A DNA stretch of 39,600 nt from Tessaracoccus bendigoensis DSM 12906. GTDB taxonomy: Bacteria > Actinomycetota > Actinomycetes > Propionibacteriales > Propionibacteriaceae. The stretch is taken from the NCBI RefSeq assembly GCF_900141915.1, contig NZ_FQZG01000037.1, forward strand, positions 1 through 39,600, read 5' to 3'. Within the stretch, counting starts at the first letter, position 1. Every line of letters begins with the position of its first letter. Made by a program: the position numbers and the translations under genes. This document shows positions 8,769 to 16,886 of this stretch, in pieces. A model generated the notes under the pieces. That model did not search any database. It was not told the DNA's origin and saw only the letters and a program-made list of their open reading frames with translations.

Positions 8769-9676
8769 GGCGTGGCCCCCATTGCTGAGGTGAGGGCCGG
8801 GACGACGTCGTACAGGTCTCCGACCAGCAGGTAGTCGGCCTCCGCCACGATGGGCGCCTTTTCGTCGGTGTTGACGGCGACGATCACGTCCGCGCGGCGA
8901 GCGCCCGCAATGTGCTGGAGCTGGCCGGAGATGCCGAGCGCCAGATATAGCTCGGGGGCGATCTGCTGCCCCGAGATGCCGATGTAGCGGTCACGGCCGA
9001 GCCAGTCGAGCCCCTCGGCCAGCGGGCGCGTGCACCCCAGCTCGGCGCCCAGCGCCGTGGCGAGCTCTTTCACCAGGCTGAGATCGTCCTGCGAACGTAG
9101 GCCACGACCCACCGCCACGACCCGGGCAGCACTGCCGAGATGCGCCACGGCCCCCTTGTCCACCTGCAGGCTCAACTGCGCGATGGGCAGCCCCACGACC
9201 GGCTGCTCGATGACGGGTGCCGGAGGGCAACCGTCCACCGTCGCTCCCCCGTCGACCAGTAGCGCGACCGGGCCGTCGACCTCGGTGGTGCGCAACGCGA
9301 TGCCGCCAAAGACCTCAGCGGTCACCCGGTACCCATCGGCAACGGCGTTGACCTCACGGGCGCCGACGATGACCGGTGCCCCGAGGGCGGCCGCTGCCGC
9401 GCCGAGCAACACCCGGCTCGCAGGGTCACGCCCTGCCAGCACCGGGCCCGGTTCGGACGCGACCAGCCTCGCAACGGCCGAGGCGAATGCCTCCGCGGGT
9501 TCGTCGCTCCCAGTCGGGAACCAGACGACCCGGTCGGCTCCGCTCTCCGCGGCGGCTTCCGCCTGGCTCCGGTCGCCGATCACAACCAGTGTCGTGGTGC
9601 CGCCGAACTGGGCGGCGATGGGCATCAGGCCACCGGTCGGGGCTGAGCCCGGAACCAGGATGTAGGTGTTGGTCAT
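8765..9676 (-). CDS. fixB: FixB, electron-transfer flavoprotein alpha subunit
   Basis: The 303-aa protein is an ETF alpha subunit. The C-terminal FAD-binding domain shows VAVGRGLRS, RPLAEG, GISGQQIAPELYLALGISG and IVAVNTDEKAPIVAEADYLL, the family's hallmark order. It pairs with FixA as the soluble electron carrier of the acyl-CoA dehydrogenase. Start and stop overlap fixA and fixC by 4 bp each. Confidence 0.92.
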   Translation of the reverse strand: MTNTYILVPGSAPTGGLMPIAAQFGGTTTLVVIGDRSQAEAAAESGADRVVWFPTGSDEPAEAFASAVARLVASEPGPVLAGRDPASRVLLGAAAAALGAPVIVGAREVNAVADGYRVTAEVFGGIALRTTEVDGPVALLVDGGATVDGCPPAPVIEQPVVGLPIAQLSLQVDKGAVAHLGSAARVVAVGRGLRSQDDLSLVKELATALGAELGCTRPLAEGLDWLGRDRYIGISGQQIAPELYLALGISGQLQHIAGARRADVIVAVNTDEKAPIVAEADYLLVGDLYDVVPALTSAMGATP

Positions 9677-10455
9677 CGTCGGCCTCCTGCCGGTGTGAGC
9701 ACGCCATCGGCGCGCAGTGACTCGATCAGCTGGTTGGCTGCCGACACGGGGTCGGAGCAGTCGATCTTGATTCCGCGACGGGCAGGCCCGTCGAGTGGGG
9801 CGGTGGTGACGATGTCACCCTCCGGCCCCAATTCGGTGACCTCGATCTTGGCCACGGGCTTGCGAGCTGCCGCCATCACATCCTTCATGCCGGGGGCCTT
9901 CAGCGCCGCGGCGTCGGTAGCGACGGCGAGCACCGCAGGCAGTGCGACCTTGAGTTCCTGGACCCCGGCACCCAGCGTCCGGACGACCCGGGTCTGAGCC
10001 CCTACGACCTCGATGCCCGCGACATCGGTCAGGGTGGGCCACCCCAACGCTCCCCCGAGCACGGCGGGCACCATCTTGGCGCCCAGGTCGATCGAGGAGT
10101 CCCCCGCGAACACCACGGCGACATCTCCCAGCCCCTTGACGAGGTCGGCGAGCGCCAGCGCGGTCCTTGTCGGGCCCGAGCCCCCGAGGCCAGGCTCGGC
10201 GCTCACCACAACCCGGTCCAGGCCGCGTGAAAGCGCCGACTTGGTCGCCATGGGTGTGGCTGCGTCGGGACCACCGACGCAGATTCCGACAAGCTCGGCC
10301 CCGAGCGCGTCGGCGGCCTTCCTGCCGACGGCGATGGCGACGGCGTCGTAGTCGCTGACCACGGCCTTGGCCCGGGTGAAGTCGACGGTGCCGTCGGTTC
10401 GCACCACGGCATCCTGGGCGTCACCGGCCCATTTGTAGGCAACTGCAACGATCAT
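9673..10455 (-). CDS. fixA: FixA, electron-transfer flavoprotein beta subunit
   Basis: The 260-aa protein is an ETF beta subunit. It starts MIVAVAYKWAGD and carries the internal VFAGDSSIDLGAKMVPAVLG segment followed by the long ELKVALPAVLAV strand that packs against the alpha subunit. In FixA-type proteins the beta subunit holds the bifurcating FAD; whether this one bifurcates cannot be settled by eye. The gene follows the acyl-CoA dehydrogenase by 13 bp, fitting a direct electron partner. Confidence 0.9.
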   Translation of the reverse strand: MIVAVAYKWAGDAQDAVVRTDGTVDFTRAKAVVSDYDAVAIAVGRKAADALGAELVGICVGGPDAATPMATKSALSRGLDRVVVSAEPGLGGSGPTRTALALADLVKGLGDVAVVFAGDSSIDLGAKMVPAVLGGALGWPTLTDVAGIEVVGAQTRVVRTLGAGVQELKVALPAVLAVATDAAALKAPGMKDVMAAARKPVAKIEVTELGPEGDIVTTAPLDGPARRGIKIDCSDPVSAANQLIESLRADGVLTPAGGRR

Positions 10456-10468
10456 GATCCGTCTCCCC

Positions 10469-11629
10469 TCATGCCCCGACGCGGCGCTCGGTGAGCACCT
10501 GCTTGGCGATCACGAGCCGCTGCACCTCGTTGGTGCCCTCGTAGATTTCCGTGATCTTCGCGTCCCGGTAGGCACGCTCGACCGGGTAGGCCTCGGTGTA
10601 GCCGTTGCCTCCGTGTACCTGGATCGCCTGACCGGCGACCCGGGAGGCGAGTTGACCGCAGAACAGCTTCGCCTGAGCCGCCGCTTTCGCATGCGGCTCA
10701 CCATTGCCCTCGAGCCAGGCGGCCCGGTCGGTGAGCAGCCGGCCAGCCTCGATGTCGGTCGACATGTCCGCGAGGATCCACTGGATGGCCTGCAGCGACC
10801 CGATGGGGCGGCCGAATTGCACCCGCTGGTTCGCATAATCGACCGAGGCCTCGAACGCCCCTTGCGCGATACCGAGCCCCTGGGCCGCGATCCCGATGCG
10901 CCCGCCGTCGAGCGTCTTCATCGCGATCTCGAAGCCCTGCCCCTCCCGCCCGAGCAGCGCGTCCTTGGGCAGGTACACGTCGCTGAACATCAGCGGTGGG
11001 GTGCTGGAGGCCCTGATCCCCATCTTGCGTTCGCCCTCACCAACCGAGAATCCGGCGGTGTCGCGATCGACGATGAAGGCACTGATCTGGCGGTGTGCGG
11101 GCCCCTCAGAGGTGGTCTTCGCGAACACCACGAAGGTCTTCGCGTAGCCACCACCGGTGATGAACACCTTCTGCCCGTTCAGGATGTAACCGTCGTCGAC
11201 CGGGCGTGCGGTCGAGGTCATCGCCGCGACGTCGGTGCCGGCTCCAGGCTCGGTCAGCCCGAACGCCCCCATGGCCTCCCCCGCCGCCATGGCAGGCAGG
11301 AGTGCCTCCTTCTGCGCATCGGTTCCGTAGGCGAGGATCGGCCAGACGGCCAGGCTGTTGTGGGCCTCAACCATCACCGACGTCGTGGCGCATACCCTGG
11401 CCAGCTCCTCGACCGCGATGATGTAGCTGAGTTGGTCGAGCGCCGCACCTCCGTACTCGGCAGGCACGAACATCCCGAGCAGGCCCTGCTCGGCGAGCCT
11501 CGGGATGATCTCCAGGGGCGTGCGGTGTTCGCGGTCGATCTCGGCCGCCATGGGAGCGACCTCCGCCTCCGCGAACTGCCGTACGGCGTCGCGGATCATC
11601 GTCTGTTCATCGGTCAGTTGGAAGTCCAT
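10469..11629 (-). CDS. Short-chain acyl-CoA dehydrogenase
   Basis: The 386-aa product has the full acyl-CoA dehydrogenase fold. It starts MDFQLTDEQTMIRDAVRQF, then shows GAFGLTEPGAGTDVAAM (FAD/substrate segment), the central GQKVFITGGGYA region and the C-terminal IYEGTNEVQRLVIAK with the likely catalytic glutamate. I chose the ATG at 11629, preceded by AAGGAAA; a longer frame upstream overlaps the CoA-transferase gene and lacks homology-like sequence. It probably interconverts butyryl-CoA or 4-hydroxybutyryl-CoA with the enoyl-CoA, using FixAB as partner. Direction in the cell is unknown. Confidence 0.9.
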   Translation of the reverse strand: MDFQLTDEQTMIRDAVRQFAEAEVAPMAAEIDREHRTPLEIIPRLAEQGLLGMFVPAEYGGAALDQLSYIIAVEELARVCATTSVMVEAHNSLAVWPILAYGTDAQKEALLPAMAAGEAMGAFGLTEPGAGTDVAAMTSTARPVDDGYILNGQKVFITGGGYAKTFVVFAKTTSEGPAHRQISAFIVDRDTAGFSVGEGERKMGIRASSTPPLMFSDVYLPKDALLGREGQGFEIAMKTLDGGRIGIAAQGLGIAQGAFEASVDYANQRVQFGRPIGSLQAIQWILADMSTDIEAGRLLTDRAAWLEGNGEPHAKAAAQAKLFCGQLASRVAGQAIQVHGGNGYTEAYPVERAYRDAKITEIYEGTNEVQRLVIAKQVLTERRVGA

Positions 11630-11643
11630 GTCACGGTTTCCTT

Positions 11644-12948
11644 TCACACCAGCGCTGGGCTGCGGAACCGGGCGTCGAAGGCCGCGGTGAGTTCGGGTCG
11701 GAAGTCGGGGTGCGCGATGGCGATCAGCCGCTCTGCACGTTCCCTGAGAGTTCGTCCCCACAACTCGGCGATGCCGTATTCGGTGACGATGTAGTCCACG
11801 TCGCAGCGCCCCGTCGAGACGCTGGCGCCCTCGTCGAGGAAGGGCACGATCTTCGATACGGCGCCCTTTGCAGCCGTGGATGGGATGGCGATGATCGAAC
11901 GGCCACCCTTGCTCATTCCGGCGCCTCGGACGAAGTCTGCCTGCCCGCCGATGCCGCTGATCTCACGGGCGCCGACGGAGCTGGAGACGACCTGGCCGAT
12001 GAGATCCACCTGCACGCAGGAGTTGATCGAGACGAGGTTGTCGTTCTGCGCGATGACACGCGGGTCGTTGACGTAGTCGACGGGGGCCATGTAGATCATG
12101 GGGTTGTCGTCGACGAAGTCGTAGAGCCGCCGCGAGCCCATGAGGAACGTGACCACGCAGTGTCCCTGGTGGAGGGTCTTGAGCCGGTTGGTCACGACTC
12201 CGGACTCGATGAGGTCCAGGATTCCGTCGGAGAGCATCTCCGAGTGGACGCCTAGGTCGCTCTTCCCGTGTAGTTCCTTCAGCACGGCATCCGGGATGGC
12301 ACCGATGCCGAGCTGCAAGGTGTCGCCGTCCTCAACCAGGGTCGCGCAGTTGCGCCCGATGGCCGCCTCGACCGACCCGATCACGGGCCGCGGCAGTTCG
12401 ATGACCGGCATCTCGGCCTCGACGAAGTGGTCGATATCGGTCACGTGGATGGCGGAGTCGCCAAGCGTGCGGGGCATCTGAGGGTTCACCTGGGCGATCA
12501 CGGTCCGGGCACACTCGGCCGCCGGCTTGGTGTAGTCGACCGACACGCCGAAGCTACAGTAGCCGTGCTCATCGGGCGGCGAGACCTGGATGAGCGCGAC
12601 GTCGACGGGCAGCACGGTCCTCAGCAGCCGCGGCACCTGGCTGAAGAACACGGGCGTGAAGTCGGCGCGGCCGTTGGAGATGGCCGATCGGGTCGGCCCA
12701 CCGGCGAACAGTGCGTTGTGTCGGAAAGAGCCTTCCAACCCCTCACCGCAGTAGCGAGCCGCGCCCATCGGCACCATGTGCACGATCTCGACGTCACGGT
12801 ACTGGGATGCGTTGGCGACCATCGCTTCGATCAGGATGGCCGGCTCGGCGCAGGCATGCGCGGTGACCACGCGATCACCGGAGAGGATGTGTTTCACCGC
12901 CTCCGCGGCTGTGGTCAGCCGGTCTGTGTAATGGGTGTTCCATTGCAT
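11644..12948 (-). CDS. 4-hydroxybutyrate CoA-transferase / acetyl-CoA hydrolase family protein
   Basis: The 434-aa protein belongs to the acetyl-CoA hydrolase/transferase family that includes clostridial 4-hydroxybutyrate CoA-transferase (AbfT/Cat2). It shows TLQLGIGAIPDAVL and, shortly after, GVHSEMLSDG with the glutamate expected to form the CoA thioester. SGIGGQADFVRGA and VTEYGIAELWG follow near the end. I chose the ATG at 12948 (MQWNTHYTDR). Much longer upstream frame is open only because it shadows other genes. It likely moves CoA from acetyl-CoA to a C4 hydroxy acid. Its position near the abfD-like gene supports that substrate class. Confidence 0.88.
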   Translation of the reverse strand: MQWNTHYTDRLTTAAEAVKHILSGDRVVTAHACAEPAILIEAMVANASQYRDVEIVHMVPMGAARYCGEGLEGSFRHNALFAGGPTRSAISNGRADFTPVFFSQVPRLLRTVLPVDVALIQVSPPDEHGYCSFGVSVDYTKPAAECARTVIAQVNPQMPRTLGDSAIHVTDIDHFVEAEMPVIELPRPVIGSVEAAIGRNCATLVEDGDTLQLGIGAIPDAVLKELHGKSDLGVHSEMLSDGILDLIESGVVTNRLKTLHQGHCVVTFLMGSRRLYDFVDDNPMIYMAPVDYVNDPRVIAQNDNLVSINSCVQVDLIGQVVSSSVGAREISGIGGQADFVRGAGMSKGGRSIIAIPSTAAKGAVSKIVPFLDEGASVSTGRCDVDYIVTEYGIAELWGRTLRERAERLIAIAHPDFRPELTAAFDARFRSPALV

Positions 12949-12970
12949 GGGAGTTCCTTGGGTGGGTGGC

Positions 12971-13297
12971 TCAGGCGATGAGCGTGAGCGGGACTCTGTG
13001 GTGGCCTCGCCCCATGAGGCTGCGGGCCTGGGAGATGAGGTCCTCGCTGATGCTGCCCACGAGGACGACGTCGGTGACGGCGTCGACCTCGCGCAGCAGC
13101 GCCCGGCGGACCAGATCCTGCATGGAATAGTCGGCGGCGGGGCAGCCGACGCAGGCGCCGAGCAGCCGGACCCCGACCACGCCGTCGGCGTTGATCCCGT
13201 CGACCTCGACGGCGCCGCCATGGCTGGCCAGCGCAGGCCGCACATGTGCGTCGAGCGCGGCTTCAACCTGGCGGGCGATGAGTTCCTGTGTCGGCAT
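12971..13297 (-). CDS. NifU C-terminal-domain iron-sulfur scaffold protein
   Basis: The 108-aa protein matches the NifU C-terminal (Nfu) domain: VRPALASHGGAVEVDGI at the start of the domain, then LLGACVGCPAADYSMQDLV with the CxxC cluster ligands. Nfu proteins carry or deliver Fe-S clusters. It begins 1 bp after the abfD-like stop codon, so it is probably made together with that [4Fe-4S] dehydratase. A dedicated cluster-delivery role is inference. Confidence 0.85.
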   Translation of the reverse strand: MPTQELIARQVEAALDAHVRPALASHGGAVEVDGINADGVVGVRLLGACVGCPAADYSMQDLVRRALLREVDAVTDVVLVGSISEDLISQARSLMGRGHHRVPLTLIA

Positions 13298-13298
13298 G

Positions 13299-14747
13299 TC
13301 AGTCCTCGATATGTGCGATGCGCTTGGCGAAGGCCTTCTTCGCCTCGAGGTTCGCCTGACGGCCGATCATGATCCGCTGCGCTTGCGGCGACCCTGCGCC
13401 GTGCAGCGACTCCGTCTGGTAGGCGACGGCACCCGTGCCGAGCGCCATGTTCTCCAGGAACCGCATCAGCTTGAGGCGGTTCTCGGTCGAGACGGTTTCG
13501 ACGCCCTTGAAGTACTTCTCGATAACCGGGCCGAGCTCGGGGTGACGGAAGTCCTTCTCCTAAGGTGCGGTGACCATCAGGCCACCCGCGACATCGGTGG
13601 CCAGGCGCACGATCTCGTACGGGAAGCGCGTGACGTTCTGCTTGTTCACGTTTGCGAGCAGCAGGTCGACCATGTAGTTGCCGCTCGGGGTCGCGGTCCC
13701 CTCGTAGGAGCAGGCCAGAGCCGAGGCCCAGATCGTCTCGTTGAGGTGGACCATCTCGACGATCTTGTCCTTGATGTGCGAAGCCTTCGGCACGCCGTTG
13801 TAGTCGGCGGCCAAAGCGGTGGCGCCGATCAGCACGTCTGCGACACCCGTCTTGCAGGCGTAGCTTTGACGGTGGTAGCCGGCGAAGCGTTCGACCAGCA
13901 GCCCCGAGAACTCGGTCTCGCCATCCATGAAGATCCGGTCGTTGGGGACGAACACGTCGTCGAAGACGATGAGAGCCTCCATGCCGCCGAAATCGGGGTT
14001 TCCGGTGTCCATGGGGCTGCCCTCGGTCTTGCGGGTGTCGCAGGACTGACGGCCGACGATCATGAAGATGCCCTCGGCATCCATGGGGACGGCGAACGTC
14101 ACGGCGTAGTCCCGGTCCGCCTCGGTCATGGTCTGGGTCGGCATCACGATCATCTCGTGGGAGTTGGAGGCACCGGTCTGGTGGGCCTTGGCGCCTCTCA
14201 CGACGATGCCGTCCTCGCGCCGTTCCACAACGTGGACGAACATGTCCGGATCGGCCTGCTTGTGCGGCGGGAGCGACCGGTCGCCCTTCGGGTCGGTCAT
14301 GGCGCCGTCGACGATCAGGTCGTTGGACTGGATGTAGCGCAGGTAGTCGAGGAACTTCGCATGGTAGGAGGAGCCGTTGGCCTGGTCCATGTCGAATGTC
14401 GTGGAGAAGACGGAGTTCAGGGCATCCATGCCGACGCAACGCTGGAAACAGGAGGCAGTCTTCTGCCCGAGGGTGCGCTGCATCCGCACCTTGTTGACCA
14501 GGTCCGCCGTCGACTCATGGATGTGTGAGAAGCGGTTCACACGTCCGCCGGTGTAGGGCGACTCAGCCGTGGCCAGGTCGCGGAACTCCGGGTCCTGTGC
14601 GAGGTCGTAGGTGGCCTTCACCGCATTCAACGACGGCCTCAGGATGGGGTGTTCGGTCGGGTTCTCCACCCGCTCGCCGAACAGGTAGATCTTCAGGTCC
14701 AGCTGTCGGATGCTCTCGATGTACTCTTCACCGGTCTTCAGCGCCAT
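13299..14747 (-). pseudogene. abfD: 4-hydroxybutyryl-CoA dehydratase / vinylacetyl-CoA isomerase with in-frame amber codon
   Basis: AbfD converts 4-hydroxybutyryl-CoA to crotonyl-CoA by ketyl-radical chemistry with FAD and a [4Fe-4S] cluster. The ATG at 14747 sits 8 nt after AGGAG. Cluster ligands are seen as C100 and C104 (KTASCFQRCVGMD), H292 (GYHRQSYACKTG) and C298; E257 and Y296 are also in place. From memory, the Clostridium aminobutyricum enzyme has His292 and Cys299, so this protein seems one residue short there. Codon 396 is TAG (13560-13562). The same frame stays open for 86 more codons, with family-like sequence (ENMALGTG, TESLHGAGSPQAQR), to TGA at 13299. One change, for example TCG to TAG, explains it. 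The truncated form would lack the conserved TES-HGAGSPQAQR end with its likely catalytic glutamate (E446). Nonsense mutation, readthrough or sequencing error are all possible. Confidence 0.88.
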
Positions 14748-14846
14748 GGTGTTCACTCCTAAATTGGTGCGCTGCAGGCGGGGTATTGCCCCGTCCGGCC
14801 ACCCTCCGTCGCTGCTTTGCGGCGGGCGCGGCCTATGGATTTGGTT

Positions 14847-14873
14847 GCGGGCGCCCGTGCTGCGGACGCCCGC
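14847..14873 (-). other. Intercistronic GC hairpin between alcohol dehydrogenase and abfD-like genes
   Basis: GCGGGCG and CGCCCGC make a 7-bp perfect stem with a 13-nt loop inside the 137-bp gap between these genes. A second small stem, GGGG-TATTG-CCCC, lies nearer the abfD start. There is no U-run. It may attenuate or process the operon transcript, dividing the inositol part from the C4-CoA part. Confidence 0.4.
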
Positions 14874-14884
14874 TTGGCCTCACC

Positions 14885-15988
14885 TCAGGCGAGGTCGATG
14901 ATCTGACGCATCGCCCGACCCTCGGCGAGGGCGTCCATACCCTCGTTGATCTGGTCGAGTGTGATGTGGTCGGAGATGAGCTCCTCGATCGGCAGCTTCC
15001 CGTCCAGCCACATCTGCGCGTAGGTCGGGATGTCACGGGCCGGCACCGCCGACCCGAGGTAGCTGCCGATCAGGGTCCTGGCCTCCCCCGTCATCACGGC
15101 CGGGGAGATCGATGCCCTCGCGTCCGGATGTGGGAGCCCGACCGTGACGGTCTTGCCTCCGGGAGAGGTGACTTGGAAGGCAGTCTCCAGGGCCCGCGGG
15201 TGTCCGGCGGCCTCGATGACGACCGGGGCCCGGAAGCCCTTTTCGATGGCCTCGTCAGGTGTGAACACCTGGGAGGCCCCCAGGTCCAGGGCCCTCTGCA
15301 GCTTTGCGGGAACCGCGTCGATGCCGACGACCGGGCCGCGACCGAGCGCTACGGCGGTGATGAGCGCGGCCATGCCGACACCACCGAGCCCGACCACCGC
15401 GACGGTTTCCCCCTCGGCAGGGTCACCCGCGTTGAGGACGGCGCCGCCCCCGGTGAGCACCGCGCAGCCGAGCACGGCAGCCACATGTGGCGGCACGTCG
15501 GACGACACTGGCACGACGGAGCGCTCGTCGACGACCGCGTGGGTCGCGAACCCGGAGACGCCGAGGTGGTGAAGCACCGGTTCTCCGCCGCGATGGAGCC
15601 GGATGGAGCCCGACATGAGGGTGCCCGCGGTGTTCGCCAAGGTTCCGGGCTCACATGGCAGTCGACCATCGGTGAGGCAGCTCGGACACTTTCCACAGCG
15701 GGGCAGGAAGGCCATCACGACCCGCTGCCCGGGGACGATGGCGGTCTGCTCCCCCGCCTGCTCGACGATGCCTGCCGACTCATGGCCGAGCAGCATCGGG
15801 ACCGGTCGCGGGCGCGCCCCGTTGACGACCGAGAGGTCGGAGTGGCAGATGCCTGCGGCCTCGATTCGGACGAGCAGCTCGGTCGGGCCGGGCGGATCGA
15901 GTTCCAGTTCGGTTACGGTGATGGGCTTGCTGGAGGAATACGGCGCCGGGCGCCCCGTCTCTTCGAGGACGGCTCCCCTGATCTTCAT
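14885..15988 (-). CDS. Zinc-dependent alcohol dehydrogenase (MDR superfamily)
   Basis: The 367-aa protein has the catalytic-zinc segment GICHSDLSVV and GHESAGIV, and the four-cysteine structural zinc lobe CGKCPSCLTDGRLPC. The NAD-binding motif is VAVVGLGGVGMAA. It resembles class III-type long-chain zinc alcohol dehydrogenases. In context it could reduce a C4 semialdehyde (succinic semialdehyde or 3-hydroxy-4-oxobutanoate) to the hydroxy acid used by the CoA-transferase; the substrate is inference. AGGAAG precedes the ATG. It lies 16 bp after iolB. Confidence 0.88.
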   Translation of the reverse strand: MKIRGAVLEETGRPAPYSSSKPITVTELELDPPGPTELLVRIEAAGICHSDLSVVNGARPRPVPMLLGHESAGIVEQAGEQTAIVPGQRVVMAFLPRCGKCPSCLTDGRLPCEPGTLANTAGTLMSGSIRLHRGGEPVLHHLGVSGFATHAVVDERSVVPVSSDVPPHVAAVLGCAVLTGGGAVLNAGDPAEGETVAVVGLGGVGMAALITAVALGRGPVVGIDAVPAKLQRALDLGASQVFTPDEAIEKGFRAPVVIEAAGHPRALETAFQVTSPGGKTVTVGLPHPDARASISPAVMTGEARTLIGSYLGSAVPARDIPTYAQMWLDGKLPIEELISDHITLDQINEGMDALAEGRAMRQIIDLA

Positions 15989-16004
15989 CTTTCTTCCTGG
16001 TGGT

Positions 16005-16886
16005 TCAGAGGTTGAGTGGGAGGCGGGGGTCGATGGCCTGGTCGGTCATCGTCTCCGGGATCCACGAGTGACATGGATCGTTGGTGACCATCCAGTCCCG
16101 GGTGCCGGGCCCAGCCATCACGTTCAGGTAGTACATGTGGTAGCCCGGGGCCGCAGCGGCCGGGCCATGCCAGCCGTGTGGGATGAACAGCGCATCGCCT
16201 GAACCGACCTCGGCCGTGATGTCGATCGGCCGTTCGGGATCTGTCGAGTAGACGCGGGCATAGCCGATGGGGCTCTTCTTCTCCGGTTCGGTGGCGGCCG
16301 TCTCGAAGTAGTAGATCTCCTCTAGCGAGTTCTCGGTCTCGGTGATCTCGTCGTGCTTGTGCGGCGGATACGAGGACCAGTTGCCAGCCGGCGTGATGAC
16401 CTCACACACGATGAACTTGTCGGCGTCGAGGTTCGCGGCGGTGCCGAAGTTGTGTACCTCACGCGAGCAGCTGCCCGTGCCTCGGAGCTCGACGGCGATG
16501 TCCTCAGCCTTGACGAGACGGTTCGGCTTGCGGTTGGAGGCGGGGGCGGTCGCAACCGCGACCCTCCCCTCGGAGGTCGCCTCGATGGTGGCCTCCTGCC
16601 CCACCCCCAGGTAGCAGACGTCGGTCGGGCCAGCGAAGACACCCGACCTCCCGCGCAGCGGGTAGGTTTTACCGCCGGAGACGACGGTGAAGGCGCCCCA
16701 GAGCGGCACCACGATGCGTTCCTCATCGGCCGCAGGAAGCGTCACACTCCGTCCCTTCGCCAGGTTGGCGGCCTTGATTCCCGTGTGCGCCCAGCCGTCC
16801 AGGACGGTCTCTGAGCCTTCGGCCCCGACAGACAGAAACCAGTCGCCCTCCGCGGCCGAACCGGCAGGTTGGAACCAGTTGCTCAT
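16005..16886 (-). CDS. iolB: 5-deoxy-glucuronate isomerase
   Basis: The 293-aa protein is IolB, a double-cupin enzyme that isomerises 5-deoxy-D-glucuronate to 5-dehydro-2-deoxy-D-gluconate (DKG). The metal-binding cupin motif is SSYPPHKHDE, followed by LEEIYYFE, and the second signature GDALFIPHGWHGPAAAAPGY with its histidines is present. Start overlaps the transketolase C-subunit stop by 4 bp. It places DKG as the last certain intermediate of the inositol part of this operon. Confidence 0.93.
   Translation of the reverse strand: MSNWFQPAGSAAEGDWFLSVGAEGSETVLDGWAHTGIKAANLAKGRSVTLPAADEERIVVPLWGAFTVVSGGKTYPLRGRSGVFAGPTDVCYLGVGQEATIEATSEGRVAVATAPASNRKPNRLVKAEDIAVELRGTGSCSREVHNFGTAANLDADKFIVCEVITPAGNWSSYPPHKHDEITETENSLEEIYYFETAATEPEKKSPIGYARVYSTDPERPIDITAEVGSGDALFIPHGWHGPAAAAPGYHMYYLNVMAGPGTRDWMVTNDPCHSWIPETMTDQAIDPRLPLNL

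Noticed and set aside
10454..11794. Long antisense open frames, such as 446 codons opposite the acyl-CoA dehydrogenase and 353 codons opposite the iolG paralogue
   Set aside because: They mirror high-GC codon bias of the real genes on the minus strand and show no recognisable protein features.
13299..14747. AbfD-like gene as two separate genes or a selenoprotein
   Set aside because: There is no start codon with a ribosome site just after the stop, the downstream part is the family's own C-terminus in the same frame, and the stop is TAG, not the UGA used for selenocysteine.
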